A DNA stretch of 38,475 nt from JAYWIG01 sp043789035 (GTDB lineage Bacteria; Pseudomonadota; Gammaproteobacteria; Burkholderiales; Burkholderiaceae_E). This document shows positions 16,852-25,209 of the stretch, in pieces; the stretch's first letter is position 1; the number at the start of each line of letters is the position of its first letter. The translations under genes and the position numbers were made by a program. The notes under the pieces were generated by a model. It made no database searches and was not told the DNA's origin. It was given only the letters and a program-made list of their open reading frames with translations. Location of the stretch: positions 1 to 38,475 of the forward strand of contig JAYWIG010000259.1 of assembly GCA_043789035.1 (NCBI GenBank), in the 5' to 3' direction.

Positions 16852-18449
16852 CAACACATGTTGCAACACTCCTCGATGATGGTAGCTTTGATGCGCCCCG
16901 CGGCGACGCAATTTCTACCGCATCCCATAAAACCAGTTCCAATGCACATAGCAAAAAGAAAGTTATCGTTATTGGTAGCGGCTTTGGTGGCCTAGCTGCA
17001 GCCATTCGGTTCTGTAAAAAAGGCTATAGTGTACAAGTGCTTGAAAAGCTCGATGCGCCGGGCGGAAGAGCTTATGTTTATAAGAAAAATGGCTATACAT
17101 TCGATGCAGGCCCAACCATCATCACCGCGCCGCATTTGCTTGAAGAGCTTTGGGAAATGTGCGGTCAGAAGCTTGAGCACCATATCAAACTTGAACTTCT
17201 TGACCCTTTCTACAGAATCCTATTTGCCGACGGCACTTTCTTTAACTACCGTGGCACTTTGAGCGCGATGCGCGAAGAAATTGCCCGCTTCAATAAAGAT
17301 GATTTACCCGGTTACGATAAATTCCTCGCTGAAGCCGAACAATGCCACAAACTAGGTTTTGTTGAACTAGGCTCTAAAGCGTTCGATACAGTTGGCGACC
17401 TTTTTGCCGCCATTCCGTCCATGGTCAAAATGCGTGCTTGGCGTACGCTGTTCGGTATGGTATCAAGTTACATTAAAGATCCTAAACTTCGCATCGTTTT
17501 AAGCGTCCAATCGCTTCTTATCGGCGGCAACCCCTATGCAGTCACCTCGGTCTATTCGCTCATAGCCGCGCTAGAACGTAAAGAAGGCGTTCACTGGGCA
17601 ATGGGTGGTACTAATAAACTTGTACACGGGCTTGTTAGCTTACTAGAGCAACAAGGCGGCAGTATTCGCTTCGATACTGAGGTAGCGAAAATCAATGTTG
17701 AGAATCAATTAGGGCGCAGAGTCGCTAAGGGTGTAACGCTCAAGAGCGGTGAAGTCATGCATGCCGATATCGTTGTTAGCAATGCAGATGCTGCCTACAC
17801 CTACACTAAGATGATTGAGCCTCAATATAGAAAAGTATGGACAGACAAAAAATTGGCTAAAGGAGATTACTCCATGAGCCTATTTGTTTGGTACTTCGGC
17901 ACCAACAAAAAATACGACGATGTGCCCCATCACATGATGATTTTAGGCCCTCGATATGAAGAGCTGTTGAAGGATATTTTCAAACGAAAAATTCTTGCTG
18001 ATGATTTCAGTTTATATTTGCATCGCCCAAGCGCAACTGATAGTTCCATGGCGCCAGATGGTTGCGACACGTACTACGTACTTGCACCAGTGCCACACCT
18101 AGACAGTGGTACTGACTGGAAAGCACATGGAGAAAAATTCCGCAAGGCGATTGCAAAACAATTGAATGAGACTGTTATGCCGGGCTTCGAGCAGCATATT
18201 ACAGAATCCTTTTTCACCACACCTCAAGATTTTCAAGATCGCCTGCTTTCTGTCAAAGGTGCAGCCTTTGGATTAGAACCGCTGCTATTGCAAAGTGCAT
18301 GGTTTCGGCCGCATAACCGCAGTGAAGATATTGATGGCCTTTACATGGTAGGCGCGGGTACACATCCTGGCGCCGGGGTTCCCGGTGTCCTATCTTCTGC
18401 CAAGGCGCTCGATTCAGTCATTCCGTCTATGGTCGTGAACCATGTTTAA
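16848..18449 (+). CDS. crtI: Phytoene desaturase CrtI
   Basis: CrtI desaturates phytoene to neurosporene or lycopene using FAD. The protein has 533 aa from the ATG overlapping the puhE stop. A non-conserved, Ser/Thr-rich N-terminal extension of about 36 residues precedes the dinucleotide-binding motif GSGFGG (43-48). The C-terminal flavin signature GAGTHPGAGVPGVLSSAK is near residues 504-521. It is coupled to crtB by an 8-bp overlap. In many clusters crtI and crtB lie elsewhere in the PGC; here they end the puh superoperon. Confidence 0.95.
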   Translation: MTTHVATLLDDGSFDAPRGDAISTASHKTSSNAHSKKKVIVIGSGFGGLAAAIRFCKKGYSVQVLEKLDAPGGRAYVYKKNGYTFDAGPTIITAPHLLEELWEMCGQKLEHHIKLELLDPFYRILFADGTFFNYRGTLSAMREEIARFNKDDLPGYDKFLAEAEQCHKLGFVELGSKAFDTVGDLFAAIPSMVKMRAWRTLFGMVSSYIKDPKLRIVLSVQSLLIGGNPYAVTSVYSLIAALERKEGVHWAMGGTNKLVHGLVSLLEQQGGSIRFDTEVAKINVENQLGRRVAKGVTLKSGEVMHADIVVSNADAAYTYTKMIEPQYRKVWTDKKLAKGDYSMSLFVWYFGTNKKYDDVPHHMMILGPRYEELLKDIFKRKILADDFSLYLHRPSATDSSMAPDGCDTYYVLAPVPHLDSGTDWKAHGEKFRKAIAKQLNETVMPGFEQHITESFFTTPQDFQDRLLSVKGAAFGLEPLLLQSAWFRPHNRSEDIDGLYMVGAGTHPGAGVPGVLSSAKALDSVIPSMVVNHV

Positions 18450-19560
18450 AAAAACAAGCCCAATTGACGATATGCATACCTCTGCGTTAGAAGCCTGTAC
18501 AGAAATGATGCGAGCTGGGTCGAAGTCGTTTTTTGCAGCCTCTAAGGTTCTACCAAAACGAGTGCGCTCCCCAGCGACAGCTTTATACGCGTTTTGCCGA
18601 GTTGCCGATGATGCCGTTGATTCCGCAACCGACCCCATAGCTCAAGCCATTGCTCTGGCTGATTTACAGGCCCGATTAAGCGCAATTTATGCCGGTAAGC
18701 CGCATAACCATATTGCCGATAAGGCGCTGGCTGAAGTCGTCAGAGATTTCGCGATTCCACGTGTGATGCTCGAAGCACTGTTAGAGGGTTTTGCTTGGGA
18801 TGCAAATGGAAAACAGTACAACACCATTGCTGAGCTACACAACTATGCGGCTCGGGTTGCCGGCACAGTGGGTGCGATGATGACGCTGATTATGGGAGCC
18901 AATTCAGAGAGTGCTTTATCAAGAGCTTGCGAACTTGGTGCCGCCATGCAACTTACCAATATCGCTCGCGATGTTGGTGAAGATGCTCGCAATGGTCGCC
19001 TCTATTTACCTATCGAGTGGATGGCTGAAGCAGGCATTGATTCAAAAACTTGGCTTGCAAACCCTACATTTAGTCCTGCATTAGCGTCAGTCATTTCCAG
19101 ACTTCTTGAAGAAGCTGATCGACTATATTGGAGTGCCGAGGCGGGGATTGAAGAGCTACCAAGAGACTGCCGCATGGCGATTCATTCGGCAAGCCTTGTG
19201 TATGCAGAGATTGGTAGAAAACTACGTTGTCAAGGCTTTGATTCAGTCAGTTGTCGCGCGATTGTTTCAGGTAAAAGAAAATTGGCTTTAATGGCGATGG
19301 CTTCTAGTAAAGCTTTAGACTTTAGCGCTTTCTCATTTGGCAAAGCGGTACCTGTTATCGCGAATATTTCAACTCTACCCGCAGTCAAATACTTGGTGGA
19401 TGCGGGTGTAGCACAAGCTCGGGAACCCGCCAGTCCTTCAATAAGTCAATCGCCTTCGTTCTACAAACGCACACTATGGGTAATCGACGTCTGCGAGCGC
19501 ATCGCTCAAGAAGACAGAGATGCCCGTGAGGCTAGGATGTTTCAGGCAGGTTCGGTTTAA
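18442..19560 (+). CDS. crtB: Phytoene synthase CrtB
   Basis: CrtB condenses two geranylgeranyl diphosphates to phytoene. The 372 aa protein shows both Asp-rich Mg2+-binding motifs: ADDAVD (D56, D57, D60) and NIARDVGED (D177, D181). The first ATG gives the overlap with crtI; a second in-frame ATG lies 30 bp downstream. The C-terminal ~70 residues are less conserved. It ends the plus-strand superoperon, with its stop 6 bp from the stop of the convergent crtC. Confidence 0.95.
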   Translation: MFKKTSPIDDMHTSALEACTEMMRAGSKSFFAASKVLPKRVRSPATALYAFCRVADDAVDSATDPIAQAIALADLQARLSAIYAGKPHNHIADKALAEVVRDFAIPRVMLEALLEGFAWDANGKQYNTIAELHNYAARVAGTVGAMMTLIMGANSESALSRACELGAAMQLTNIARDVGEDARNGRLYLPIEWMAEAGIDSKTWLANPTFSPALASVISRLLEEADRLYWSAEAGIEELPRDCRMAIHSASLVYAEIGRKLRCQGFDSVSCRAIVSGKRKLALMAMASSKALDFSAFSFGKAVPVIANISTLPAVKYLVDAGVAQAREPASPSISQSPSFYKRTLWVIDVCERIAQEDRDAREARMFQAGSV

Positions 19561-19566
19561 GCTATA

Positions 19567-20658
19567 TCAAGCGACCCTTGGCATGCGCCAAGGCAGCATG
19601 AGTTGAGTGCTCATTGCCGATAGCTTAGGCACACTCAAAGTTTCGTGCAGTGAGGTCACTTTTTCGCCCAGCAAGCTAGACTCTAAAACCGATCTGACGT
19701 AGAAAGGTGTGTCCTCAAGTGTTTGAATCACTCTCGGCGGCGCACCTTCATCACTGCGAATCGAGCGATCCATTCGCCAAAGCGTTTTTGGAAGAGCCTT
19801 TTTTTCGGGTGCCTGAAAATTCTCAACTGAATTTGCATTCGGTGAAAATTTCAGCGCCAAAAGTCGATCACTATTTGACTGGCGCACATCATAGATCACT
19901 GCCGTACTACCATCCTTTAAGCTAGCTCTCGACCAATCCCAGTCAACAAATGAAGCGTTAGATGACTTATTGATTGGCTCGGTTCCTTCGTTGGCATCAA
20001 GGTAAGCATGGCCACTCCAGCGAATATTCGGTGCTGCAAATTCTGCCTCTACAGTAGCACTTGGAGCGATTGGCCCCCAATAGTGTTTAGCCTCATCATC
20101 AAGCGCCCACAGTCGATTCGACAACCCATGCGGAGTCACTCGAACCTTACCTTTCACAGGCAACGGTATTGGCACTCCGACTTCATTAATATCTATCACT
20201 AAGGCAGCACCATCCCATCGCACAGAACTTGGCCCAATCACGAATTCAGAGGCCGAACGATTCACATGCGATTGGCCACGTTCGGTCATCGCCCAGCGGC
20301 GATTTTTCAAACTACCCGCAGCACCGTATAAGGCGACGTTCAAACAGCAGTGATTTTCTGCCGACGCTGGCTTATCGCGAGAGGCGAATCGATAGTAAGG
20401 AGAAAATACGCTGCCAACAAAGGCGATAATCGTTAGACCGAACTGGCCGCAGTCACTGAGGGCATCGACATACCACCAGCAATAACCACCCGGTGCAACT
20501 TTTTGGTCGAATCTAGGTGTGCCATCAGCGTTTCTGCCGCCAACTGGCCCGACATTGCTGCCATCGGAACCCCCGGCCCCGGATGTACGCTGCCCCCCGC
20601 CAGATATAGGCCGGGCATGCGACTGACCGCGCCCATTCGGGAAAACTGGTTCATCCAA
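19567..20658 (-). CDS. crtC: Carotenoid 1,2-hydratase (hydroxyneurosporene synthase) CrtC, start uncertain
   Basis: CrtC adds water across the terminal double bond of neurosporene or lycopene. Homology is clear from VAPGGYCWWYVDALSD (about 20499) through TIIAFVGSVFSPYY, MTERG and YLDANEGTEP to the stop. The start is a problem: in this frame there is no ATG, GTG or TTG between the homologous block and a TTG at 20658, well inside crtD, and the next ATG is at 20805. The coordinates use the TTG. Upstream of 20511 the frame merely overlaps crtD and looks non-homologous. An ATG at 20525, overlapping a TGA in the third frame (TGATG), lies in the crtD frame and would reach crtC by a -1 shift at CAAAAAG (20505-20499). 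A base error is the alternative. Confidence 0.85.
   Translation of the reverse strand: MDEPVFPNGRGQSHARPISGGGQRTSGAGGSDGSNVGPVGGRNADGTPRFDQKVAPGGYCWWYVDALSDCGQFGLTIIAFVGSVFSPYYRFASRDKPASAENHCCLNVALYGAAGSLKNRRWAMTERGQSHVNRSASEFVIGPSSVRWDGAALVIDINEVGVPIPLPVKGKVRVTPHGLSNRLWALDDEAKHYWGPIAPSATVEAEFAAPNIRWSGHAYLDANEGTEPINKSSNASFVDWDWSRASLKDGSTAVIYDVRQSNSDRLLALKFSPNANSVENFQAPEKKALPKTLWRMDRSIRSDEGAPPRVIQTLEDTPFYVRSVLESSLLGEKVTSLHETLSVPKLSAMSTQLMLPWRMPRVA
19576..19593. terminator. Stem-loop between convergent crtB and crtC
   Basis: CCTTGGC-ATGC-GCCAAGG is a perfect 7-bp stem with a 4-nt loop. It starts 16 nt after the crtB stop and lies within the last codons of crtC. No T-run follows on either strand, so it is a weak terminator at best, but it is the only secondary structure at the meeting point of the two superoperons. 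Confidence 0.4.
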
Positions 20659-22034
20659 CCGTGCGACGCCTGGCCGTACAACGCCCCGCCTGTCGCCGGG
20701 AAGTGTTGATTGAATTGAATAGGTGTCGTGATGTCGATCTGCGCGTCGCTCAGATTGATTTCCAGTCCACAAGCCTTCAGTAGCTTGAAGTGTGTTTGGC
20801 TGCATTGATCTATTTCTTTCTGGCTAAAAGCAGTTTGCCCACCGGGTAAATCCCCTACCGCCGGGGCATTGACAAGTAGCAGCAATCTTTCTTTGCCGCC
20901 ATCATTCAAATTCGAAAAAGGCCTATCTTGCGCACAAACATATACCGTTCCTGCTCGGGGAATTCGATTTTTCTCAAAAACATCCCGAAACTCTTCGCGA
21001 TAATTGTTTGTAAAAAACACGTTATGTTGCGCGAGATTAAACCCAGAGGTGGGCGCGTTGATCGAATAGGTAATTGCCGACAATGAGCGCTTATGCGTCG
21101 GTTGTTTAGGCACTGCAGTAGACGCCGCCGCACCCAGTAAACCATCTGCAATCGCAGAGGCATCGCCATTAAAAACCACAGAATCGCTTCGAATAACGTT
21201 CGTCGCACCGTTGTTTGCAATGCGAACGCCAGCGGCTTTGCCGTTTTCAACGATGATCTCGTCAACTGCTGCGTTGTAAATAAACTCAACGCCACGCTCT
21301 TGCGCCAAGTCCGCAACCACCCGCGCAACAGTTGTCATTCCACCTTCAACACTCCAAACACCTTGCATTTCAACATCTGCAATTAACATGAGCGTTGCCG
21401 GCGCAGACCATGGTGAAGCGCCGCAATAAGTCGCATAACGCCCAAATAGCTGCTGCAAGCGAGGATCACCAAACCGTTTACCCAGCAGCCGCCAAAAACT
21501 TGCAAACGGCCCCAGCGAAGCCAAAGTCGCCAACCCACTGGGGCCAAGATCACGGGTAATTCCAAAAAAAGATGGCCGCTCTGAACGGATGTATGGTGCC
21601 TCTAATGTTCGATAAACCTTGGCTGCTTGAACACAAAAAGCATCGAACCGCCTCGCCTCACTCGGGCTACTAAATTGCGCAATTGCATCGGATGATTGTT
21701 TTTTGTCGCCGAATAAATCGAGAGTAGCAGCCCGCTCACCTAGTTTTGGCTGCCAGGCATGGCGGGCTAACACATCGAGCTTAGCGAGATTTAGACGCGC
21801 TTCTAAGGTGGTTCCAGCGGCCGCAAATACTTGATCGAGAATCCAGCGCATCGTAAAAACCGTGGGCCCTGAATCAACACCATTAACTTGCCGCATCTTG
21901 CCACCAGGCACGGCGTTTTTTTCAATTAAAGTAACTTTGACGCCCTTAGTAGCAAGCAGTAAAGCAGTAACTAAACCGCCAATTCCCGCACCAATGACCA
22001 CCACATGATGCTCTTTAATTGCAACGCTAGGCAT
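20433..22034 (-). CDS. crtD: 1-hydroxycarotenoid 3,4-desaturase CrtD
   Basis: CrtD introduces the C3,4 double bond into hydroxycarotenoids. It belongs to the CrtI-like FAD family. The 533 aa protein has an N-terminal VVVIGAGIGG motif (11-20) and a C-terminal signature with GGSVHPGPGVPMAAMSGQLA around residues 479-498. The last ~30 residues overlap the 5' end of crtC in another frame and look like a read-through tail rather than conserved CrtD sequence. This tail is part of the crtC start anomaly. Its ATG shares one base with the crtA stop (TAATG). Confidence 0.93.
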   Translation of the reverse strand: MPSVAIKEHHVVVIGAGIGGLVTALLLATKGVKVTLIEKNAVPGGKMRQVNGVDSGPTVFTMRWILDQVFAAAGTTLEARLNLAKLDVLARHAWQPKLGERAATLDLFGDKKQSSDAIAQFSSPSEARRFDAFCVQAAKVYRTLEAPYIRSERPSFFGITRDLGPSGLATLASLGPFASFWRLLGKRFGDPRLQQLFGRYATYCGASPWSAPATLMLIADVEMQGVWSVEGGMTTVARVVADLAQERGVEFIYNAAVDEIIVENGKAAGVRIANNGATNVIRSDSVVFNGDASAIADGLLGAAASTAVPKQPTHKRSLSAITYSINAPTSGFNLAQHNVFFTNNYREEFRDVFEKNRIPRAGTVYVCAQDRPFSNLNDGGKERLLLLVNAPAVGDLPGGQTAFSQKEIDQCSQTHFKLLKACGLEINLSDAQIDITTPIQFNQHFPATGGALYGQASHGWMNQFSRMGAVSRMPGLYLAGGSVHPGPGVPMAAMSGQLAAETLMAHLDSTKKLHRVVIAGGMSMPSVTAASSV

Positions 22035-22786
22035 TACCCGTATACCTTACCGTTATACGTGCCGCGCAATTCTTGCGGCACAAATCGCACAAACATACTT
22101 TCCGAAAAAAAGGCACCGCTCTTGGACGCTTTGATCGCCTCCATGTGCGCCCCTGTTCTCGCATAAGCGTCCATCGCATTAACACTTTCCCAAACCGTAA
22201 AAGTCGCTTGACGAAAGAATGGCGCTTCGCCGATTCCGGAAGCGAGCAGGCAGCCCTTTGCGTTTAACAGCGATCGTTCAGAAGCGGGCTGTTTTGCCCA
22301 AAACACTCTTGCCTTCGACGGCTTAATGGACGCTCTCGTTAGCGCAGCAATCGGTGCATTTTGCGGGGCAATAGCGGCAATCTCTAACGCTTGCCCTGCC
22401 CATGTTCCTTTTACGGAATACGGCAGCAATTTAGCAGAGAGAAACTCTGTGGATTTTTCCCGATACTGAGCAATCAGCCGTGAGTTCGCAAGAAAATCAT
22501 CGGCGGCTGCGTGGCTGTCAAATACGCAAAACAAACCCTGCTTCGAAGCGCTCGGCTTTAGCCCAAACCCGCCTTCATAGCCGCTGCCAAGCATTTTAAA
22601 AAACTGTAATCCGGCAATTTTTCTTAAGCTAAACCGCGTCAAAACGAAACGGCCATAACCCCACCATTTGGCAATGGGCTTGATATCCGCAAGGATGAGG
22701 ACAACGACATTAGTAGAAAGAGAGGAAGCTGTGTTCACACCAAGTAGTTTACTCGGGTGAGCCACAGCTCCAGGTTCAAACACCAC
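22034..22786 (-). CDS. crtA: Spheroidene monooxygenase CrtA
   Basis: CrtA is an oxygen-dependent ketolase that turns spheroidene into spheroidenone (and acts on related methoxy/hydroxy carotenoids). In the 250 aa protein the conserved region starts at VVVLILADIKP (27-37). It continues through WWGYGRFVLTRFSLRK (41-56) and KMLGSGYEGGFGLKPS (64-79), with FTVWESVNAMDAYA near residues 198-211. The ~25 residues before it are variable. It begins 13 bp after pufC and is coupled to crtD. Its presence agrees with an aerobic lifestyle in which keto-carotenoids form under oxygen. Confidence 0.9.
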   Translation of the reverse strand: MVFEPGAVAHPSKLLGVNTASSLSTNVVVLILADIKPIAKWWGYGRFVLTRFSLRKIAGLQFFKMLGSGYEGGFGLKPSASKQGLFCVFDSHAAADDFLANSRLIAQYREKSTEFLSAKLLPYSVKGTWAGQALEIAAIAPQNAPIAALTRASIKPSKARVFWAKQPASERSLLNAKGCLLASGIGEAPFFRQATFTVWESVNAMDAYARTGAHMEAIKASKSGAFFSESMFVRFVPQELRGTYNGKVYG

Positions 22787-22799
22787 AAAGAGTTCTGAA

Positions 22800-24194
22800 C
22801 TACTTAGCCGAACTGATTTCTACGCGACGAGCATCCGACTCGGTACCACCGGCAACTGCTGTTTCCGGTTTTTTCAGAACAATCCGAGCTTCTTCAATAC
22901 CTGCTGCTTTCAAGCCGTCTCGAACTGCAAAGGCACGTAGCTTTGATAACTCCATGTTCTTTTCCAGCGATCCACGACTATCGGCAAAGCCTGAAATATT
23001 GACCGTTAAGCCAGCATTTTTCTTCAGTATTTCTGCGACGTCAGCAATCTCTTTACTACCTTCGGTGCCGAGCGTGGTTTTGTCAGTCTCGAAAAGTACC
23101 TTGCCAAGTACACCAACAGGTACTGTTCCTGCGGCAGGCGCAACTGCTGCAGCTGGAACCGCCACAGTGGTTCCCGATTTCTTTTGCAACTCTGGATAGT
23201 CTTTCGCCATTGCTGCGCCATTTAAAGGCTTGTAGGCGCCTTGATGGCATGTACCGCAGTTTTGCTTAGGAACATCCCCGAGTTCACCGAGACGATTCGC
23301 CGGGAAAGTCTGTGTTAACGGAACCATGTACTCATTATTGATGTCACGTACCATGCGAATTCCATACCAAGCGGTCACTTTCTGCGGTGGAGCCGTATCG
23401 TAAGAAGGCATGTGCTGAGCGTTATGGCAATAAGTGCAGTTAACACCTAAACCGCCTTGACCTGACATATGCATCATTAAAGCGTAGGTACCTTCAGCAT
23501 CTTTAGTACCAGCTTCGTTACCAGTCGGCAGGGCAGTTTTTCCGTTGACTGTAATTTTCGCATCACCTAGCAAGTACTTGGTGAAAGGATCATAGGGCAG
23601 TGTCGCTAATCCAACCGACGGTGATGGCTTATTCTGACCATGATCATTGCCTAAAAATAGCTTTCCATTTTTTGCTGGCGCCGAAGTAAACCAGATGTTA
23701 TTGGGTACTGGATTGCCTCGATGGCAGGTGTAACAGGTCACGCCGGTTGCAGCGACGTGGGTTTTCCAATCCTCATTGACGTGTTGAGTCATTTGGATCA
23801 TCCGCCGCGCCACGACTTTGGTGTACTTAGCATCATCAGCAAAATTGGCCGCATTATGACAATAGGTGCACCCTTGCTCAGGGGAAACCCAAGAGGTAAT
23901 GGCCACCATATGGCGCGTAAACTGACCAACGCTTAGGTCACCCAGCACCTGAACGTTTTGATAAACGTCTTTGGCTTTTGGACCGTCAGCACTGGCTTCA
24001 GGTTGCGCAACCGGTGCAACATTGATACCTGACGCTTCTACTTTCTCAACTGTGCGCGGGTTATAAACCTGTTGCATTCCGGTTCCGCGAAAGCCACGTT
24101 GAACTACATCAACCGGAGGTCTTTCACAGCCTGCTAAGAGAAGAACTCCAGCAAATAAAGCAACTAACCAACTATTTTTCATTTTGAGTTTCAT
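22800..24194 (-). CDS. pufC: Reaction-centre tetraheme cytochrome c PufC with C-terminal OmpA-like domain
   Basis: PufC is the periplasmic lipoprotein that re-reduces the special pair. The 464 aa protein starts with a lipoprotein signal (LLLAGC, C23). Four c-type heme motifs follow: CTYCH (109-113), CYTCH (154-158), CTYCH (253-257) and CGTCH (313-317). An Ala/Val/Pro linker (341-362) leads into an OmpA-like C-terminal domain (363-463). That domain contains VNISGFADSRGS, ELSKLRAFAVRDGLKAAGI and SDARRVEIS, and keeps the Asp (D405) and Arg (R420) that contact diaminopimelate in OmpA/Pal proteins. The reading frame is continuous, so this is a true fusion. Typical PufC ends soon after the fourth heme. 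ATG overlaps the pufM stop by 4 bp; crtA follows. Confidence 0.95.
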   Translation of the reverse strand: MKLKMKNSWLVALFAGVLLLAGCERPPVDVVQRGFRGTGMQQVYNPRTVEKVEASGINVAPVAQPEASADGPKAKDVYQNVQVLGDLSVGQFTRHMVAITSWVSPEQGCTYCHNAANFADDAKYTKVVARRMIQMTQHVNEDWKTHVAATGVTCYTCHRGNPVPNNIWFTSAPAKNGKLFLGNDHGQNKPSPSVGLATLPYDPFTKYLLGDAKITVNGKTALPTGNEAGTKDAEGTYALMMHMSGQGGLGVNCTYCHNAQHMPSYDTAPPQKVTAWYGIRMVRDINNEYMVPLTQTFPANRLGELGDVPKQNCGTCHQGAYKPLNGAAMAKDYPELQKKSGTTVAVPAAAVAPAAGTVPVGVLGKVLFETDKTTLGTEGSKEIADVAEILKKNAGLTVNISGFADSRGSLEKNMELSKLRAFAVRDGLKAAGIEEARIVLKKPETAVAGGTESDARRVEISSAK

Positions 24195-25189
24195 GGCTTG
24201 ATACCTTGCAGGGTAGATGGGTCAATCACACCCTGCCAAACAGGTGGATAAGAAGGAACGATATGATGTTTAACACCCCATAAAAACCAATTATCAACGA
24301 CTGTGCCTGTTAGTAGTATTCCAATCCCACCGGTTAATGGGGTCAAAACTGCGAACCACCAAGCCCAGCGATGAATCGATTCCATTGTGGCGTTAAAGCC
24401 CATCGTCCATCTCCAAAACAACCCAGCTCTTTCTGATGCGGTGCCACGATCCACAATTTGTTCGATTTCTCGTTCGCCACCGTAGCGACTAACCGCAAGA
24501 ATCGTAGCTCCGTGCATTGCAAACAATAATGCCGAACCGTATAAGAACACAATTGAAAGCATGTGGAACGGGTTGTAGAACAAATTGCCGTAGCGCAATG
24601 AAAACGCCGCAGTCCAGTCCAGGTGGGAGAAGATACCGTAAGGCACCGCTTCGCTCCAACTTCCCATCAAAATCGGGCGAATTAACCCTAATACAAAAAT
24701 TAACCACAGCAAGGCAGCAAACGCCCAAGCGATATGATGGCCCATTCCTAGTTCAGTGGCGCGCCGATAAGTGCGGAACCACCAAAGAATTAGTGATGCA
24801 GAAAAGAATGCACCCACCATCAAGAACCATCCTCCCTCGTTCATTGGAGGTAGACGTAGACCATAAGACGCGTTAGGCGGATCGAGTGATAACCAAAATA
24901 GCTGCTTAACCAATTGGATTGGGCTCCAACCAACTTGGGCTAGGTAATTCATCCCGATCATCGTAAACGCTAGGATGAAGCAAATAATAGACGCCAACCC
25001 TAGACCGCCGAGGTAAATCGGTCCTACTTGCGCGTTGCCGATCCGCCCTAAGAGATGGATGATCCAAGGTTGTTCGCCGGTACGAGGACTATTGCCTTTG
25101 CCGAGTGGAATACCTGGCAACACAGGCCCAACCGGTTGCACCTGAGTGAACAGATTTTGATACTCCACCATTAAAATATTTTTTCTCAT
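24191..25189 (-). CDS. pufM: Photosynthetic reaction centre M subunit PufM
   Basis: PufM is a core membrane subunit binding bacteriochlorophylls, bacteriopheophytin, quinone and the non-haem iron. The protein has 332 aa from the ATG at 25189, chosen because AGGAG lies 8 bp upstream. An ATG 18 bp further in (at MVEYQNLFTQVQ, the usual family N-terminus) lacks a ribosome binding site, and the longer frame to 25270 overlaps pufL. Five transmembrane helices are seen, with GIFSHLDWTAAFSLRYGNLFYNPFHM and HGATILAVSRYGGERE among the conserved parts. It follows pufL by 20 bp and overlaps pufC. Confidence 0.97.
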   Translation of the reverse strand: MRKNILMVEYQNLFTQVQPVGPVLPGIPLGKGNSPRTGEQPWIIHLLGRIGNAQVGPIYLGGLGLASIICFILAFTMIGMNYLAQVGWSPIQLVKQLFWLSLDPPNASYGLRLPPMNEGGWFLMVGAFFSASLILWWFRTYRRATELGMGHHIAWAFAALLWLIFVLGLIRPILMGSWSEAVPYGIFSHLDWTAAFSLRYGNLFYNPFHMLSIVFLYGSALLFAMHGATILAVSRYGGEREIEQIVDRGTASERAGLFWRWTMGFNATMESIHRWAWWFAVLTPLTGGIGILLTGTVVDNWFLWGVKHHIVPSYPPVWQGVIDPSTLQGIKP

Positions 25190-25209
25190 TGATGTTCTCC
25201 TATTCTTCT

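Noticed and set aside
20659..20805. Longer crtC start at the ATG at 20805
   Set aside because: It would give about 98 non-homologous residues read entirely within conserved crtD sequence; kept only as an open frame.
22800..23110. Separate OmpA-family gene downstream of pufC
   Set aside because: The frame is continuous with pufC, with no stop, start codon with ribosome binding site, or gap between them.
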